Assembly (NCBI GenBank): GCA_045602655.1 | Contig: JAZSBY010000089.1 | Coordinates: 1 to 38,387, forward strand | Direction of reading: 5' to 3' | Source of the DNA: Fimenecus sp045602655 | GTDB lineage: Bacteria; Bacillota; Clostridia; Oscillospirales; Acutalibacteraceae | Length of the DNA stretch: 38,387 nt | In this document: one piece after another, positions 16,274 to 25,021 of the stretch | Position numbering within the stretch: position 1 is the stretch's first letter | Layout: every line of letters begins with the position of its first letter | Position numbers and translations under genes: made by a program | The notes under the pieces: model-generated | Database searches by the model: none | What the model saw: the letters and a program-made list of their open reading frames with translations, nothing else | Told to the model about the DNA's origin: nothing

Positions 16274-17395
16274 ATGCTTCAGTTTGAAGAATTGAAATTG
16301 CGACTTATTGCTCACGAGGAAGAACTTTCTAACCTTGCAGAAGCATTAGGACTTGAAAAAATGAAGAGTGAGATTGCAAATCTTGAGGAACAACAGGCTC
16401 AGGAAGGATTTTGGGACGATATTCAGAACTCTCAAAAGGTTTTGCAGAGAACAAGCGTGTTGAAAAACAAGGTTTCTGCTTATGAAAAGCTAAAATCGGA
16501 TTACGAAGATGCACTTGTTATGATTGAACTTGCTGATGAGGAAGAGGACGAAAGTCTGGTTGAAGAATGTACTCAAGGTGTTGACAAGTTCGAAAAAGAC
16601 CTTGATTCACAAACGCTTTCAACACTCCTTACAGGTGAATATGACTCCAAAAATGCAATTCTCACATTCCACGCAGGTGCAGGTGGTACAGAGGCTCAGG
16701 ATTGGGCACAGATGCTTTTCAGAATGTATAATCGTTGGGGTGAGCGTCACGGATACAAAGTTTCAACGCTTGACTATCTCGACGGTGATGAAGCAGGACT
16801 TAAATCTGCTTGTATCCTTATTGAGGGCGAAAATGCCTATGGTTTTATGAAGAGTGAGGCAGGTATTCACCGTCTTGTTCGTGTTTCTCCGTTTGATGCT
16901 TCAGGTAGAAGACACACATCCTTTGCATCTTTGGAGGTCATGCCGGAAATTGATGAGGATACAAATGTTGAAATAAATCCTGACGATATTGAAATGGCTG
17001 TTTACCGTGCAAGCGGTGCAGGAGGACAAAAGGTTAACAAAACTTCTTCTGCAGTTCGTCTTACTCATAAGCCAACAGGTATTGTGGTTTCTTGTCAGGT
17101 TGAAAGAAGCCAGCACCAGAATCGTGAAGTTGCCATGACAATGCTCAAATCAAAGCTTATTGAGATTAAAGAGCGTGAACATCTTGCCAAAATTGAAGAC
17201 ATTAAAGGCGACCACAAGGAAATTGCATGGGGCAGTCAGATTCGCTCCTATGTATTTATGCCTTACACTCTTGCAAAGGACCACAGAACATCCTTTGAAA
17301 ACGGTAATATAAATGCTGTTATGGATGGTGACCTTGATGGATTCATCAATGCATATCTCAAAATGCAGTCACAGAAGAATCTTGAAAACAATTAA
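16274..17395 (+). CDS. prfB: Peptide chain release factor 2 (no programmed frameshift)
   Basis: RF2 recognises UAA and UGA stop codons and triggers release of the finished protein. The 373 residues contain the SPF anticodon-like tripeptide (205-207), which distinguishes RF2 from RF1, and the catalytic GGQ (250-252) in SGAGGQKVNKTSSAVRL. Most bacterial prfB genes have an in-frame TGA around codon 26 that needs a +1 frameshift. Here codons 25-28 read Leu-Gly-Leu-Glu without a stop and the frame is continuous. The start at 16274 is preceded by AGCGAGGA. A structured intergenic segment lies upstream. Confidence 0.96.
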   Translation: MLQFEELKLRLIAHEEELSNLAEALGLEKMKSEIANLEEQQAQEGFWDDIQNSQKVLQRTSVLKNKVSAYEKLKSDYEDALVMIELADEEEDESLVEECTQGVDKFEKDLDSQTLSTLLTGEYDSKNAILTFHAGAGGTEAQDWAQMLFRMYNRWGERHGYKVSTLDYLDGDEAGLKSACILIEGENAYGFMKSEAGIHRLVRVSPFDASGRRHTSFASLEVMPEIDEDTNVEINPDDIEMAVYRASGAGGQKVNKTSSAVRLTHKPTGIVVSCQVERSQHQNREVAMTMLKSKLIEIKEREHLAKIEDIKGDHKEIAWGSQIRSYVFMPYTLAKDHRTSFENGNINAVMDGDLDGFINAYLKMQSQKNLENN

Positions 17396-17403
17396 AAGAT
17401 AAT

Positions 17404-17433
17404 TTGACAAGAATAGCTATAATGTGATATATT
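17404..17433 (+). promoter_or_regulatory. Promoter after prfB
   Basis: A consensus TTGACA at 17404-17409, an 18-base spacer and TATATT at 17428-17433. It drives the membrane protein starting at 17468. Confidence 0.65.
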
Positions 17434-17467
17434 TAATTAACAAAAAAAGAAAAGGTGATGATTTGTT

Positions 17468-18115
17468 ATGCCGTTAGATACATCAAACTTGGGAGGACTT
17501 CTTGGTATTGCTTCTGCAGCGATAACAACAATTGTTCTTATTTTGGGTGCAGATTATATAATGTCCTCAATAGGATATATGAAAATAGCATCTCGCAGAG
17601 AGATAAAAAACGGATGGCTCATTTGGATTCCCATTGCAAGAAACTGGACAATCGGTGCCGTTGCAGAAAAGTATGATGAAACAAGAGGAATCAAGAGAAA
17701 TTTTAAAATTTTCCTTGTGATTTTCTCCCTTATAAGATTGGCAATTCTTATTGCAGTAGGTTCATATATAAGTATGTTGTTACCATATTTTATTGAATAC
17801 GGTCTTGATTTATTTACTTATGACCTTGGTAACCTTGCACTTCTTGTGCCTGTTGGATTAGCTCTTGTAGGTATTCTTATAACAAGTGCAATCTATAAAA
17901 CATGTTATACTGTTTCTCTTTACAAGGCATTTGAGTCAACTGACACAAAGAATAGTCTTGTGTATGCTATTATCAGTAGTGCAATTCCTTTTGCAGCAGG
18001 CTTGCTCATTCTCTTATCAAGAGAAAAAGGTTATAGTGCTGAAGACACAAAGGAAGTTGCAGAAGAAACAGAACCACACATTAACTCAATTGAAGAAATC
18101 AATTTTGATAACTGA
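17468..18115 (+). CDS. Multi-pass membrane protein of unknown function
   Basis: The 215-residue protein has about four hydrophobic helices (near residues 12-35, 82-105, 120-145 and 160-182) and an acidic C-terminal tail (about 190-215, rich in Glu). A loop after the first helix carries NGWLIWIPIARNWTIGAVAE, a pattern seen in uncharacterised clostridial membrane proteins. I do not assign a function. The start at 17468 follows AAAAGGTGATGA. It is monocistronic, with its own promoter and a strong terminator just after the stop. Confidence 0.75.
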   Translation: MPLDTSNLGGLLGIASAAITTIVLILGADYIMSSIGYMKIASRREIKNGWLIWIPIARNWTIGAVAEKYDETRGIKRNFKIFLVIFSLIRLAILIAVGSYISMLLPYFIEYGLDLFTYDLGNLALLVPVGLALVGILITSAIYKTCYTVSLYKAFESTDTKNSLVYAIISSAIPFAAGLLILLSREKGYSAEDTKEVAEETEPHINSIEEINFDN

Positions 18116-18126
18116 TAAAGAAAAAA

Positions 18127-18158
18127 ATAAAGCCCCAATATGGGGCTTTATTTTTTTG
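18127..18158. terminator. Bidirectional terminator between convergent genes
   Basis: ATAAAGCCCCA (18127-18137) pairs perfectly with TGGGGCTTTAT (18141-18151) around a 3-base loop. T follows on the plus side, and A precedes it, serving as the U tract on the minus side. It ends both the plus-strand membrane protein and the minus-strand gdpD-gltX-glnS operon. Confidence 0.9.
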
Positions 18159-18159
18159 C

Positions 18160-18867
18160 TTATTTCTTTGCTTTTTTTATATTTTGTGACTCATCACTTG
18201 AGTTTACAAGTAAAACGCATAATGACCAGAGGCAAATGCTAAGCATTATGAACATTACAGAGAAGAAGGCTTCTCGTGGACTAATGGCGGTTATTTTACC
18301 AATGTACTGTAGTGCAAGGGAGCCAATAACATTATCAATTTTCAAAAGCTCGGTTAAAGAAACAGAACCGTTGATGATGGGTTTTGCAAAGGCTTCATTG
18401 AATATCCCGAGAGAAATCAGAGTTGAGATAAAACCTGCTGCAGAAACACCTATAACAGCCTTTATATTTTTTGAAAAAGCAACAATACCAATAACTACAA
18501 GGCCAAGCACTAAAGCCAAAGCAAGGAAGCCTCCTGCGATTATTGCAGGTCTGAAATGCTCATAACTCCATATGTTAACGGATGTGTCAGCACCTCCAAA
18601 ACTAGAGAATATTTCTACATATTCAGGAAGCTTGGCAAGTGAGATTTCCTCATAAGTTACACCTAACTCAGGAGTTTTGTTATCGGTGATTGACCCCCAA
18701 AGGTCTGCTATCTGTGTGTGGTCCATCTGAAGGTAAATCATATTTGTAAAGTAGCAAAGAGGGAACATTGCCACGGCTAAAACTATTGTAACCACCTTAT
18801 ACATAATATCAAAGCCTGTAAGCTTTTCCTTCCTTTTCAAGGTGTTTGTCTGTTTTGTTTTGCTCAT
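18160..18867 (-). CDS. Multi-pass membrane protein of unknown function
   Basis: The 235-residue protein has a basic N terminus (MSKTKQTNTLKRKEKL) and four predicted transmembrane helices: about 24-44, 111-134, 140-162 and 203-223. An external loop of about 65 residues lies between the first and second. No known domain is recognised. The start at 18867 is chosen because AAGGTGAT precedes it; an upstream in-frame ATG at 18933 would run back into glnS. It begins 10 bases after the glnS stop and is the last gene of that operon. A link to tRNA charging is not evident. Confidence 0.75.
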   Translation of the reverse strand: MSKTKQTNTLKRKEKLTGFDIMYKVVTIVLAVAMFPLCYFTNMIYLQMDHTQIADLWGSITDNKTPELGVTYEEISLAKLPEYVEIFSSFGGADTSVNIWSYEHFRPAIIAGGFLALALVLGLVVIGIVAFSKNIKAVIGVSAAGFISTLISLGIFNEAFAKPIINGSVSLTELLKIDNVIGSLALQYIGKITAISPREAFFSVMFIMLSICLWSLCVLLVNSSDESQNIKKAKK

Positions 18868-18877
18868 ATTTATCACC

Positions 18878-20539
18878 TTACTTTCCCCAAGATGAGTTAA
18901 GTTGTACTGTTCTGTTAAATACAACATTATCATCTGTTGAGGTAATATCTACACAGAAGTAACCCTGACGCATAAACTGGAATGTATCGCCCGCTTTAAG
19001 ACCGTCTTTGAGTCCGCCTTCAATAAGGCAATCCTTAAGAATAACGAGCGATTCGGGATTAAGATTTTCTGTGAATGCTCCTGCACTTTCGTCGGAGGGG
19101 TTTTCTTTATTGAAAAGTCTGTCATAAAGACGAACTTCTGCTTTGAAACTATCTGTTTCACTTACCCAATGGAGAGTGCCTTTAACCTTTCTGCCGTCAG
19201 GTGAGTTACCGCCACGGCTTTCAGGGTCATAAGTACAGTGAACACAGGTCACATTACCGTTTTCGTCTGTGTCGTAGTCAACACATTTAACGAAATATGC
19301 ACTCTTAAGACGAACCTCGTTACCCGGGAAAAGTCTGAAATACTTTTTAACAGGCTCAACCATAAAGTCTTCCTGCTCAACAAAAAGCGTCTTGCCGAAT
19401 GTAACCTTACGAGTACCCATTTCAGGATGGTCCGGATGAATTTCAACATCTAAAGTTTCTGTCTGTCCGTCAGGATAGTTATCAATAACAACCTTTAACG
19501 GGCGAAGAACTGCCATTGCTCGTGGAGCATTTGCATTGAGTTCATCACGAACGCAAGATTCTAAAAGTCCGTAATCAACTACTGAATATGCCTTTGAAAC
19601 ACCGATTTTCTCGCAGAAGTTACGGATTGCTGCTGCAGGATATCCGCGTCGTCTCATACCACTGAGAGTTGCCATTCTTGGGTCATTCCAACCATCAACA
19701 ATGCCTTCATTAACAAGTGCCAGACACTTTCTTTTACTTGTAAGACAGTAGTTAAGGTTAAGACGAGCAAACTCAATTTGTCTTGGTGGAGTAGGAATAT
19801 CAAGTGCCTGTAAGAACCAGTCATAAAGTGGTCTGTGGTTTTCAAATTCAAGTGAGCAAAGTGAGTGCGTAACACCTTCTTTAGCATCTGACAACGGATG
19901 GGCAAAGTCATACATTGGGTAAACACACCATTTGTCACCTGTCTGATGGTGTGGCACATGAGCAATTCTGTAAATAACAGGGTCACGCATATTGATATTA
20001 GCTGCAGCCATATCAATCTTTGCACGAAGTACTCTTGCACCGTTAGGGAATTCGCCATCAGTCATTCTCTTAAACAAATCAAGGTTTTCCTCGATACTTC
20101 TTTCTCTGTATGGGCTGTTTTTGCCGGGTTCTGTAAGAGTACCGCGATATTCTCTGATTTCATCAGCTGAAAGGTCATCAACGAAGGCGAGACCTTTTTC
20201 GATGAGTTTTACTGCACACTCGTAGATGTAGTCAAAATAACTTGATGCGAAAAGGCATTTGTTCCACTTGAAACCAAGCCACTCTATGTCTTCTTTAATG
20301 GCATCAACATATTCTGTATCTTCTTTTTGTGGGTTTGTGTCATCAAGACGAAGATTACATTCGCCCTTGTATTTTTTACTTGTTGCAAAGTTAATGCAGA
20401 TTGCCTTTGCGTGACCAATGTGAAGATAACCATTGGGTTCAGGAGGGAAACGGGTCTGCACTTTGTTGTACACACCATTCTCCAAGTCTTCATCAATAAA
20501 GTCGTGGATAAAATTTGAAATCTTTGTTACTTCTTCCAT
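18878..20539 (-). CDS. glnS: Glutaminyl-tRNA synthetase
   Basis: GlnRS charges tRNA-Gln directly with glutamine. The 553 residues match the E. coli-type enzyme. Class I motifs are visible: PPEPNGYLHIGHAKAI (HIGH at 40-43) and the KMSKS equivalent LTSKRK at 266-271. The PPEPNGYLHIGHA form and the C-terminal anticodon-binding beta-barrels are typical of GlnRS rather than GluRS. Many Firmicutes lack this enzyme and make Gln-tRNA through GatCAB, so its presence is notable. It follows gltX by 14 bases in the same operon. Confidence 0.95.
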   Translation of the reverse strand: MEEVTKISNFIHDFIDEDLENGVYNKVQTRFPPEPNGYLHIGHAKAICINFATSKKYKGECNLRLDDTNPQKEDTEYVDAIKEDIEWLGFKWNKCLFASSYFDYIYECAVKLIEKGLAFVDDLSADEIREYRGTLTEPGKNSPYRERSIEENLDLFKRMTDGEFPNGARVLRAKIDMAAANINMRDPVIYRIAHVPHHQTGDKWCVYPMYDFAHPLSDAKEGVTHSLCSLEFENHRPLYDWFLQALDIPTPPRQIEFARLNLNYCLTSKRKCLALVNEGIVDGWNDPRMATLSGMRRRGYPAAAIRNFCEKIGVSKAYSVVDYGLLESCVRDELNANAPRAMAVLRPLKVVIDNYPDGQTETLDVEIHPDHPEMGTRKVTFGKTLFVEQEDFMVEPVKKYFRLFPGNEVRLKSAYFVKCVDYDTDENGNVTCVHCTYDPESRGGNSPDGRKVKGTLHWVSETDSFKAEVRLYDRLFNKENPSDESAGAFTENLNPESLVILKDCLIEGGLKDGLKAGDTFQFMRQGYFCVDITSTDDNVVFNRTVQLNSSWGK

Positions 20540-20553
20540 AGTTTTTTGCCTCT

Positions 20554-22209
20554 TTATGCTTTATATGAATTTATTGTGTTATCAATTCTGTTCATTACCT
20601 CGTCCACACCAAGAATCTGCATAATGTAATACAAATCAGGAGTGTTTGTACGGGAGGTAATTGCAATACGGATAACTGTTGAAACATCACCCACATGACC
20701 TTTAAAAGCATCAGGGTTTTGCTTATACTCTTTAACATTAGGAGTAAATCCGCAAGCAGAGCAAAGTTCTTTAATTTTATTAAACCATTCTTCCTTGCTG
20801 TCGTTTGCAGAATAAACTTCCTTATATTTTGTAAGAATTTCTATTGCATCGTCCTTGTTGATATGTTCGGGAAGTGTGCTGTCGGCATCGTAAAGTTCAT
20901 TGTAAAAATATGAAACATAGTTTTCAACTTCTTCCCAACAAGCAATATCCTTTCTTGGCTTTGGATTGTCCCTGTCAATGTTGAGAATTGCAGTTGCTTT
21001 TTCTTTATCATCAACGAAAAGTGCATAAAGCACTTCATTATAATCCATAGCCCAATCAGTAACAAGTTTATAAACTTGCTTTGCAGTCATAACAGAGATA
21101 ACATTCTTTGATACATCGTTAAATTTAACCATATCAAAAAGTGCGCCTGAAACGCTCATCTTTTTAAGGTTGAACGGGAATTTACTAATGTCTTCTGTCT
21201 TGTTTGCTTTTCGCCATTCCTCAAAGTTTGAGTTGAGAATTGTGAGCATATATTCTTTAACTGAAGCTTCCGGGTAACCCTTTTCTATGTAGTATGAAAC
21301 ATTTGCTTCAGGGTCTTTTCTCTTTGAAAGTTTTCTCTTGCCACCATTTTCTTCTTTCATAATCGGTGCAATATGAGCGTATTTAAGGGGTTTGTTACCC
21401 AATGCTCTGAAAAGTTCAATATGAACAGGCACGGATGCAATCCATTCGTCACCACGAACAACATGAGTTGTACGCATCAAGTGGTCGTCAACAGCGTGAG
21501 CAAAATGGTATGTGGGAATTCCGTCAGCCTTTAAAACAACCACATCGTTCACATTTTCGCTCATTTCGATTTTGCCTTTAATCATATCTTCGAATTTGAT
21601 TTTTCTTGAAATATCGCCTGTTGAGCGTAGACGAACAGTGAAAGGAACACCTGCGTTGACCTTTTCAATGATTTCTTCGTCAGTAAGGTCACGGCATTTA
21701 GCATAAGAGCCATAATACCCTTTGATGTCTTCATTTTCCTGTTTTGCACGGATTTCATCAAGGTCTTCGGGAGTGCAGAAACAAGGGTAGGCCTTGCCTT
21801 CTTCCATAAGCTTCTTTGCAAAAACACGATAGATTTCTCTGCGGTGACTTTGTGTGTATGGTCCGTAGTTGCCATATTCGGTATTAAAGCCGGTTACACC
21901 CTCATCAGGACCAACACCAAAAGCACGAAGTCCTGTTACAATGCCTGTAACACCGTCTTCTACTTCTCGCTTTTTGTCAGTATCTTCAATACGGAGCATA
22001 AACACCCCATTTGTAGTGTCTGCAGTAAGCTTTGATGCAAAACCTGCATAAAGTCCGCCAAAGTGGAGATATCCTGTTGGGCTTGGAGCGAATCTTGTTA
22101 CTCTTGCACCCTCGGGTAAATCTCTTGCGGGATATAGTTCTTCATAATATTCTGTGGACTTGTCCACATCTGAGAATATAAGTTCAGCAATTTTTTTGCA
22201 GTCTGTCAT
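20554..22209 (-). CDS. gltX: Glutamate--tRNA ligase
   Basis: GluRS attaches glutamate to tRNA-Glu. The 551 residues show the class I motifs APSPTGYLHFGG (41-52) and KLSKRK (293-298). The protein has about 35 residues before the catalytic core and is longer than the usual 470-490, so it belongs to an extended clostridial variant. It resembles GluRS rather than GlnRS in the APSPTG motif, IEDTD and GDEW segments. The start at 22209 is preceded by AAGAGGT. It sits between gdpD (12 bases upstream) and glnS (14 bases downstream). A direct GlnRS beside it suggests it need not misacylate tRNA-Gln. Confidence 0.93.
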   Translation of the reverse strand: MTDCKKIAELIFSDVDKSTEYYEELYPARDLPEGARVTRFAPSPTGYLHFGGLYAGFASKLTADTTNGVFMLRIEDTDKKREVEDGVTGIVTGLRAFGVGPDEGVTGFNTEYGNYGPYTQSHRREIYRVFAKKLMEEGKAYPCFCTPEDLDEIRAKQENEDIKGYYGSYAKCRDLTDEEIIEKVNAGVPFTVRLRSTGDISRKIKFEDMIKGKIEMSENVNDVVVLKADGIPTYHFAHAVDDHLMRTTHVVRGDEWIASVPVHIELFRALGNKPLKYAHIAPIMKEENGGKRKLSKRKDPEANVSYYIEKGYPEASVKEYMLTILNSNFEEWRKANKTEDISKFPFNLKKMSVSGALFDMVKFNDVSKNVISVMTAKQVYKLVTDWAMDYNEVLYALFVDDKEKATAILNIDRDNPKPRKDIACWEEVENYVSYFYNELYDADSTLPEHINKDDAIEILTKYKEVYSANDSKEEWFNKIKELCSACGFTPNVKEYKQNPDAFKGHVGDVSTVIRIAITSRTNTPDLYYIMQILGVDEVMNRIDNTINSYKA

Positions 22210-22221
22210 TTGTTAAACCTC

Positions 22222-23085
22222 TTATTCGGGAAGAATTGCGTTTGTTGTAATGTATTTAACACCGTGTTCAAGCATTGTGTCAAGCAATTCAGGTGTATCA
22301 ACAGTCCAGCAAGCAGCAGTAAGATTATTGTCGTGAATTTTCTGAATCATATCAAGATTTTTAAGTGCTCTTTTTGCTTCAAACGCAACACCAAATCCGT
22401 TTTCAATACATTCAAGAAGTTTTTCATCCTTAATACCGTGTACAAGAAGCCAAAGAGTCATATCGGGCGAAAGACGCTTGAATTCGCGAAGTACCGGTGC
22501 GTGGAAAGAGATGATAATAGAATCCTTTTCTATATCGTAGGCACGGATAATGTCGAGAAGACTCTTAACCTTGCTGATTCGCTTGTCCTTAACTTCAATC
22601 ATAGGTTTGATGTTTGCTTCCTTGCATATTTCAATAAATTCCTCAACAAGGCAAACGCCTGCGTCAGGGTATTTTTCAATATTTGCACCATTTGTGAATT
22701 TAACCTTTTTGAGGTCCTCATAAGACCAGTTTTTAACATCGCCCTTTTCTTTAGCCATAGCCTGGAGCATATAATCGTGAATAACTACCCATTTGCCGTC
22801 GGTTGTGCAGTGTACATCACATTCAAGGGCATAGTAGTTGTATTTTGCTGCTTCGCGGAAAGCCTCAAGTGTATTTTCAGGCATAATTGATGAAAGACCT
22901 CTGTGTGCAGTAAAGTGAACATCTGTCAAATCCTTGTTGGTTGCCTGTACTGATGGAAGAGTATCCTTAGGCTTTTTCTTACCATATCTGATTTGTGTAT
23001 ATGTTGTTCTGAGTGCAACTGCAAGAGCAGCAGGAACTGCAAGACCCACGCCAAGATTTACCCATTTTTTTGTATTCTTTTCCAT
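22222..23085 (-). CDS. Glycerophosphodiester phosphodiesterase family protein, membrane-anchored
   Basis: GDPD enzymes hydrolyse glycerophosphodiesters to glycerol-3-phosphate and an alcohol, recycling phospholipid or teichoic acid head groups. The 287 residues contain an N-terminal hydrophobic segment (about 8-26), then the catalytic start FTAHRGLSSIMPENTLEAF, the metal-binding LECDVHCTTDGKWVVIHD, and later MIEVKD and ACWTVDTPE. All the usual catalytic His, Glu and Asp residues appear. It is the first gene of the minus-strand operon with gltX, glnS and a membrane protein, which is an unusual partnership. The start at 23085 follows GGTGGGC. Confidence 0.9.
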   Translation of the reverse strand: MEKNTKKWVNLGVGLAVPAALAVALRTTYTQIRYGKKKPKDTLPSVQATNKDLTDVHFTAHRGLSSIMPENTLEAFREAAKYNYYALECDVHCTTDGKWVVIHDYMLQAMAKEKGDVKNWSYEDLKKVKFTNGANIEKYPDAGVCLVEEFIEICKEANIKPMIEVKDKRISKVKSLLDIIRAYDIEKDSIIISFHAPVLREFKRLSPDMTLWLLVHGIKDEKLLECIENGFGVAFEAKRALKNLDMIQKIHDNNLTAACWTVDTPELLDTMLEHGVKYITTNAILPE

Positions 23086-23127
23086 AATTTGCCCACCTTC
23101 GCTGTTCTTTTAAATACAATTATAAAC

Positions 23128-23156
23128 ATTATACTATACAAATGTAAAAATGTAAA
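23128..23156 (-). promoter_or_regulatory. Promoter of the gdpD-gltX-glnS operon
   Basis: On the minus strand the -35 box is TTTACA (23156-23151) and the -10 box is TATAAT (23133-23128), with a 17-base spacer. It is divergent from the hydrolase promoter at 23210. Confidence 0.75.
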
Positions 23157-23209
23157 CTGCATATTTACAAAAATTCGGTAGTTTTCTATGGGTTTAAAAC
23201 ATCCTAAAC

Positions 23210-23238
23210 TTGCGTTTTTTTTGTATATGTGATATAAT
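23210..23238 (+). promoter_or_regulatory. Promoter of the M23 hydrolase / kinase / PqqD / ABC operon
   Basis: TTGCGT at 23210-23215, a 17-base spacer rich in T, and consensus TATAAT at 23233-23238. No other strong promoter is seen until 27684. Confidence 0.75.
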
Positions 23239-23300
23239 ACACGGAGAATGGATTATTATGAGTAATTATGTGATTTTTTGCGAAAGGAGTGACAAACACA

Positions 23301-25010
23301 ATGGATTTTCTTGAAATGATGTATGATGCAATTTACTTTGTGGGAATACAAACATTGAGATACGGGAAAAGGTTTTTTCGTTGGTTGTTGTCATTACTTT
23401 TGAAGCCTATAAAGACAATAGGTACCTTAATTTTCACATTTGCAATTGTTATTAACAAGTTTGCATTGAAAACCTTCCGTAAGAGCGTGGAGGATTTTAA
23501 AAACCTCATAGCTGATGCTAAAAATGTTTTTTCAGGCATATCAAACAAGAAGCGAGAAAAGAAAAAACTTTCTCATTATATTTCTGTTGCCGTGAAGAAA
23601 TACCGACATACTTTTGTTTATGCAATGAATTTTGTTGTTCCGGCATTATCCCTGCTTTTACTTCTTAATGTAATTGGATTTTGGGCAGATATAAACTATG
23701 CATTAGAAGTAAGTCACAAAGATGAGGTTATAGGATACGTGCAGAGCGAAACTGTTTTCAAAGAGGCGAAAGAACTCGCTTATGACCGTCTTGATGCAAG
23801 CTCTGACACGGTTGCCATTGTTGACGAGAACACTAAGGAAAGTCCTATTATCGGGGGCACTGAATATAAAATTGTTCCTGTTAAAAGGAGCCAGATAAAT
23901 ACTGCTGCTGAAATATGTGATAAGCTTATTGCAAAATCCGACAGCAAAATCACAAACGCCTGTGGTGTGTATATTAACGACGAATTTGTCTGTGCTGTTA
24001 AAAACGAAACAGATGCCTTAGGTGTTTTTGACTCTATCCTGGCTGAAAACGAAACGGGTGAGTCAAATGCTGTTGTAAGTTTTGTGGAGAATATAGACTA
24101 TGTCCAGGGTCTTTATCCTGACAATGAAAGCACTATTAAGGATGCATCGTTTTTACAACAGAAGCTCAAAACCAACAAAAAAGATGCAAAATACTATACA
24201 GCACAGGAAAACGACACTCTTTCCAAGGTGGCAGAGAAATTCGGCATAACTGTTTCAAGTCTTATGGAATTAAATCCGAGTATTGAAGAAGCATTAGAGG
24301 CGGGACAATCAATTCTTGTGCAAAAAGAAGAAAAGTATATACAGGTGCAGACTACAAAAACAGAGCAAAGAGAGGAAGAAATACCTTTCGAAACTATCAG
24401 AATCAATTCTGATACCTTGTATGTAGGAGATAACAGGACAGTTGTAAAAGGTCAAAAAGGCTTGGAAAAAGTTACTGAATTAGTAACTTATGTCGGTGGT
24501 GAAGTAGTTTCTGCAAAAGAGGTTTCACGAACAATTGTGAAAGAATCTGTAAGCGAAAAAATCCATGTCGGAACAAAAAAGAGTCCTTATGCTTCCGGTG
24601 GGGTAGTATCTTTCGGAGGGGAATTCGTGTGGCCCGCAATTGGTGCTTTTGAAATATCCTCTTATTACGGATACCGTGATTTTGGTGACGGATGGCACGA
24701 TGGAATAGATATTGTTCGTCCGGGTGGAAGCTTGGGCTGTACCATTGTTGCAGCCGGGGAGGGAACGGTGGTTCACGCAGGCTGGAAAAAAACAGCAGGA
24801 TATGCTGTGCTTATTGACCACGGAAACGGAGTTCAGACACGATATTATCATATGAAGGAAGGCTCAATTGTGGTAAAGGCAGGGCAAAAGGTTTCCCGAG
24901 GACAACCCATAGGTAAAATAGGCGCTACAGGCTTTGTAACGGGACCACATCTTCATTTTGAGGTAAGAGTAAACGGTAAATCCGTTAATCCTCTGCCATA
25001 TTTAAAATAA
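23301..25010 (+). CDS. Membrane-anchored M23 peptidase with LysM and G5 domains
   Basis: This is a probable peptidoglycan endopeptidase acting outside the membrane. With the ATG at 23301 it has 569 residues; a GTG at 23289 is unlikely because it overlaps the ribosome binding site AAAGGAG. Hydrophobic segments lie at about 24-50 and 104-128. A LysM domain (about 296-340, DTLSKVAEKFGITVSSLMEL) follows, then a G5 domain (about 350-425). The zinc peptidase M23 domain comes last (about 450-569), with metal ligands His466 and Asp470 in HDGID and His550/His552 in HLHFE. All zinc ligands are present, so it is probably active. The kinase-like gene follows after 11 bases, placing it at the head of that operon. 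Confidence 0.92.
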   Translation: MDFLEMMYDAIYFVGIQTLRYGKRFFRWLLSLLLKPIKTIGTLIFTFAIVINKFALKTFRKSVEDFKNLIADAKNVFSGISNKKREKKKLSHYISVAVKKYRHTFVYAMNFVVPALSLLLLLNVIGFWADINYALEVSHKDEVIGYVQSETVFKEAKELAYDRLDASSDTVAIVDENTKESPIIGGTEYKIVPVKRSQINTAAEICDKLIAKSDSKITNACGVYINDEFVCAVKNETDALGVFDSILAENETGESNAVVSFVENIDYVQGLYPDNESTIKDASFLQQKLKTNKKDAKYYTAQENDTLSKVAEKFGITVSSLMELNPSIEEALEAGQSILVQKEEKYIQVQTTKTEQREEEIPFETIRINSDTLYVGDNRTVVKGQKGLEKVTELVTYVGGEVVSAKEVSRTIVKESVSEKIHVGTKKSPYASGGVVSFGGEFVWPAIGAFEISSYYGYRDFGDGWHDGIDIVRPGGSLGCTIVAAGEGTVVHAGWKKTAGYAVLIDHGNGVQTRYYHMKEGSIVVKAGQKVSRGQPIGKIGATGFVTGPHLHFEVRVNGKSVNPLPYLK

Positions 25011-25021
25011 GGTAGGTAAAA

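Noticed and set aside
18867..18933. Longer start for the minus-strand membrane protein at 18933.
   Set aside because: It would overlap the end of glnS by more than 50 bases; the ATG at 18867 has AAGGTGAT at the right distance.
22210..22890. A 226-residue frame on the plus strand.
   Set aside because: It lies entirely antisense to the GDPD gene, which has full catalytic motifs; the translated product is Cys/Phe-rich with no domain and no ribosome binding site.
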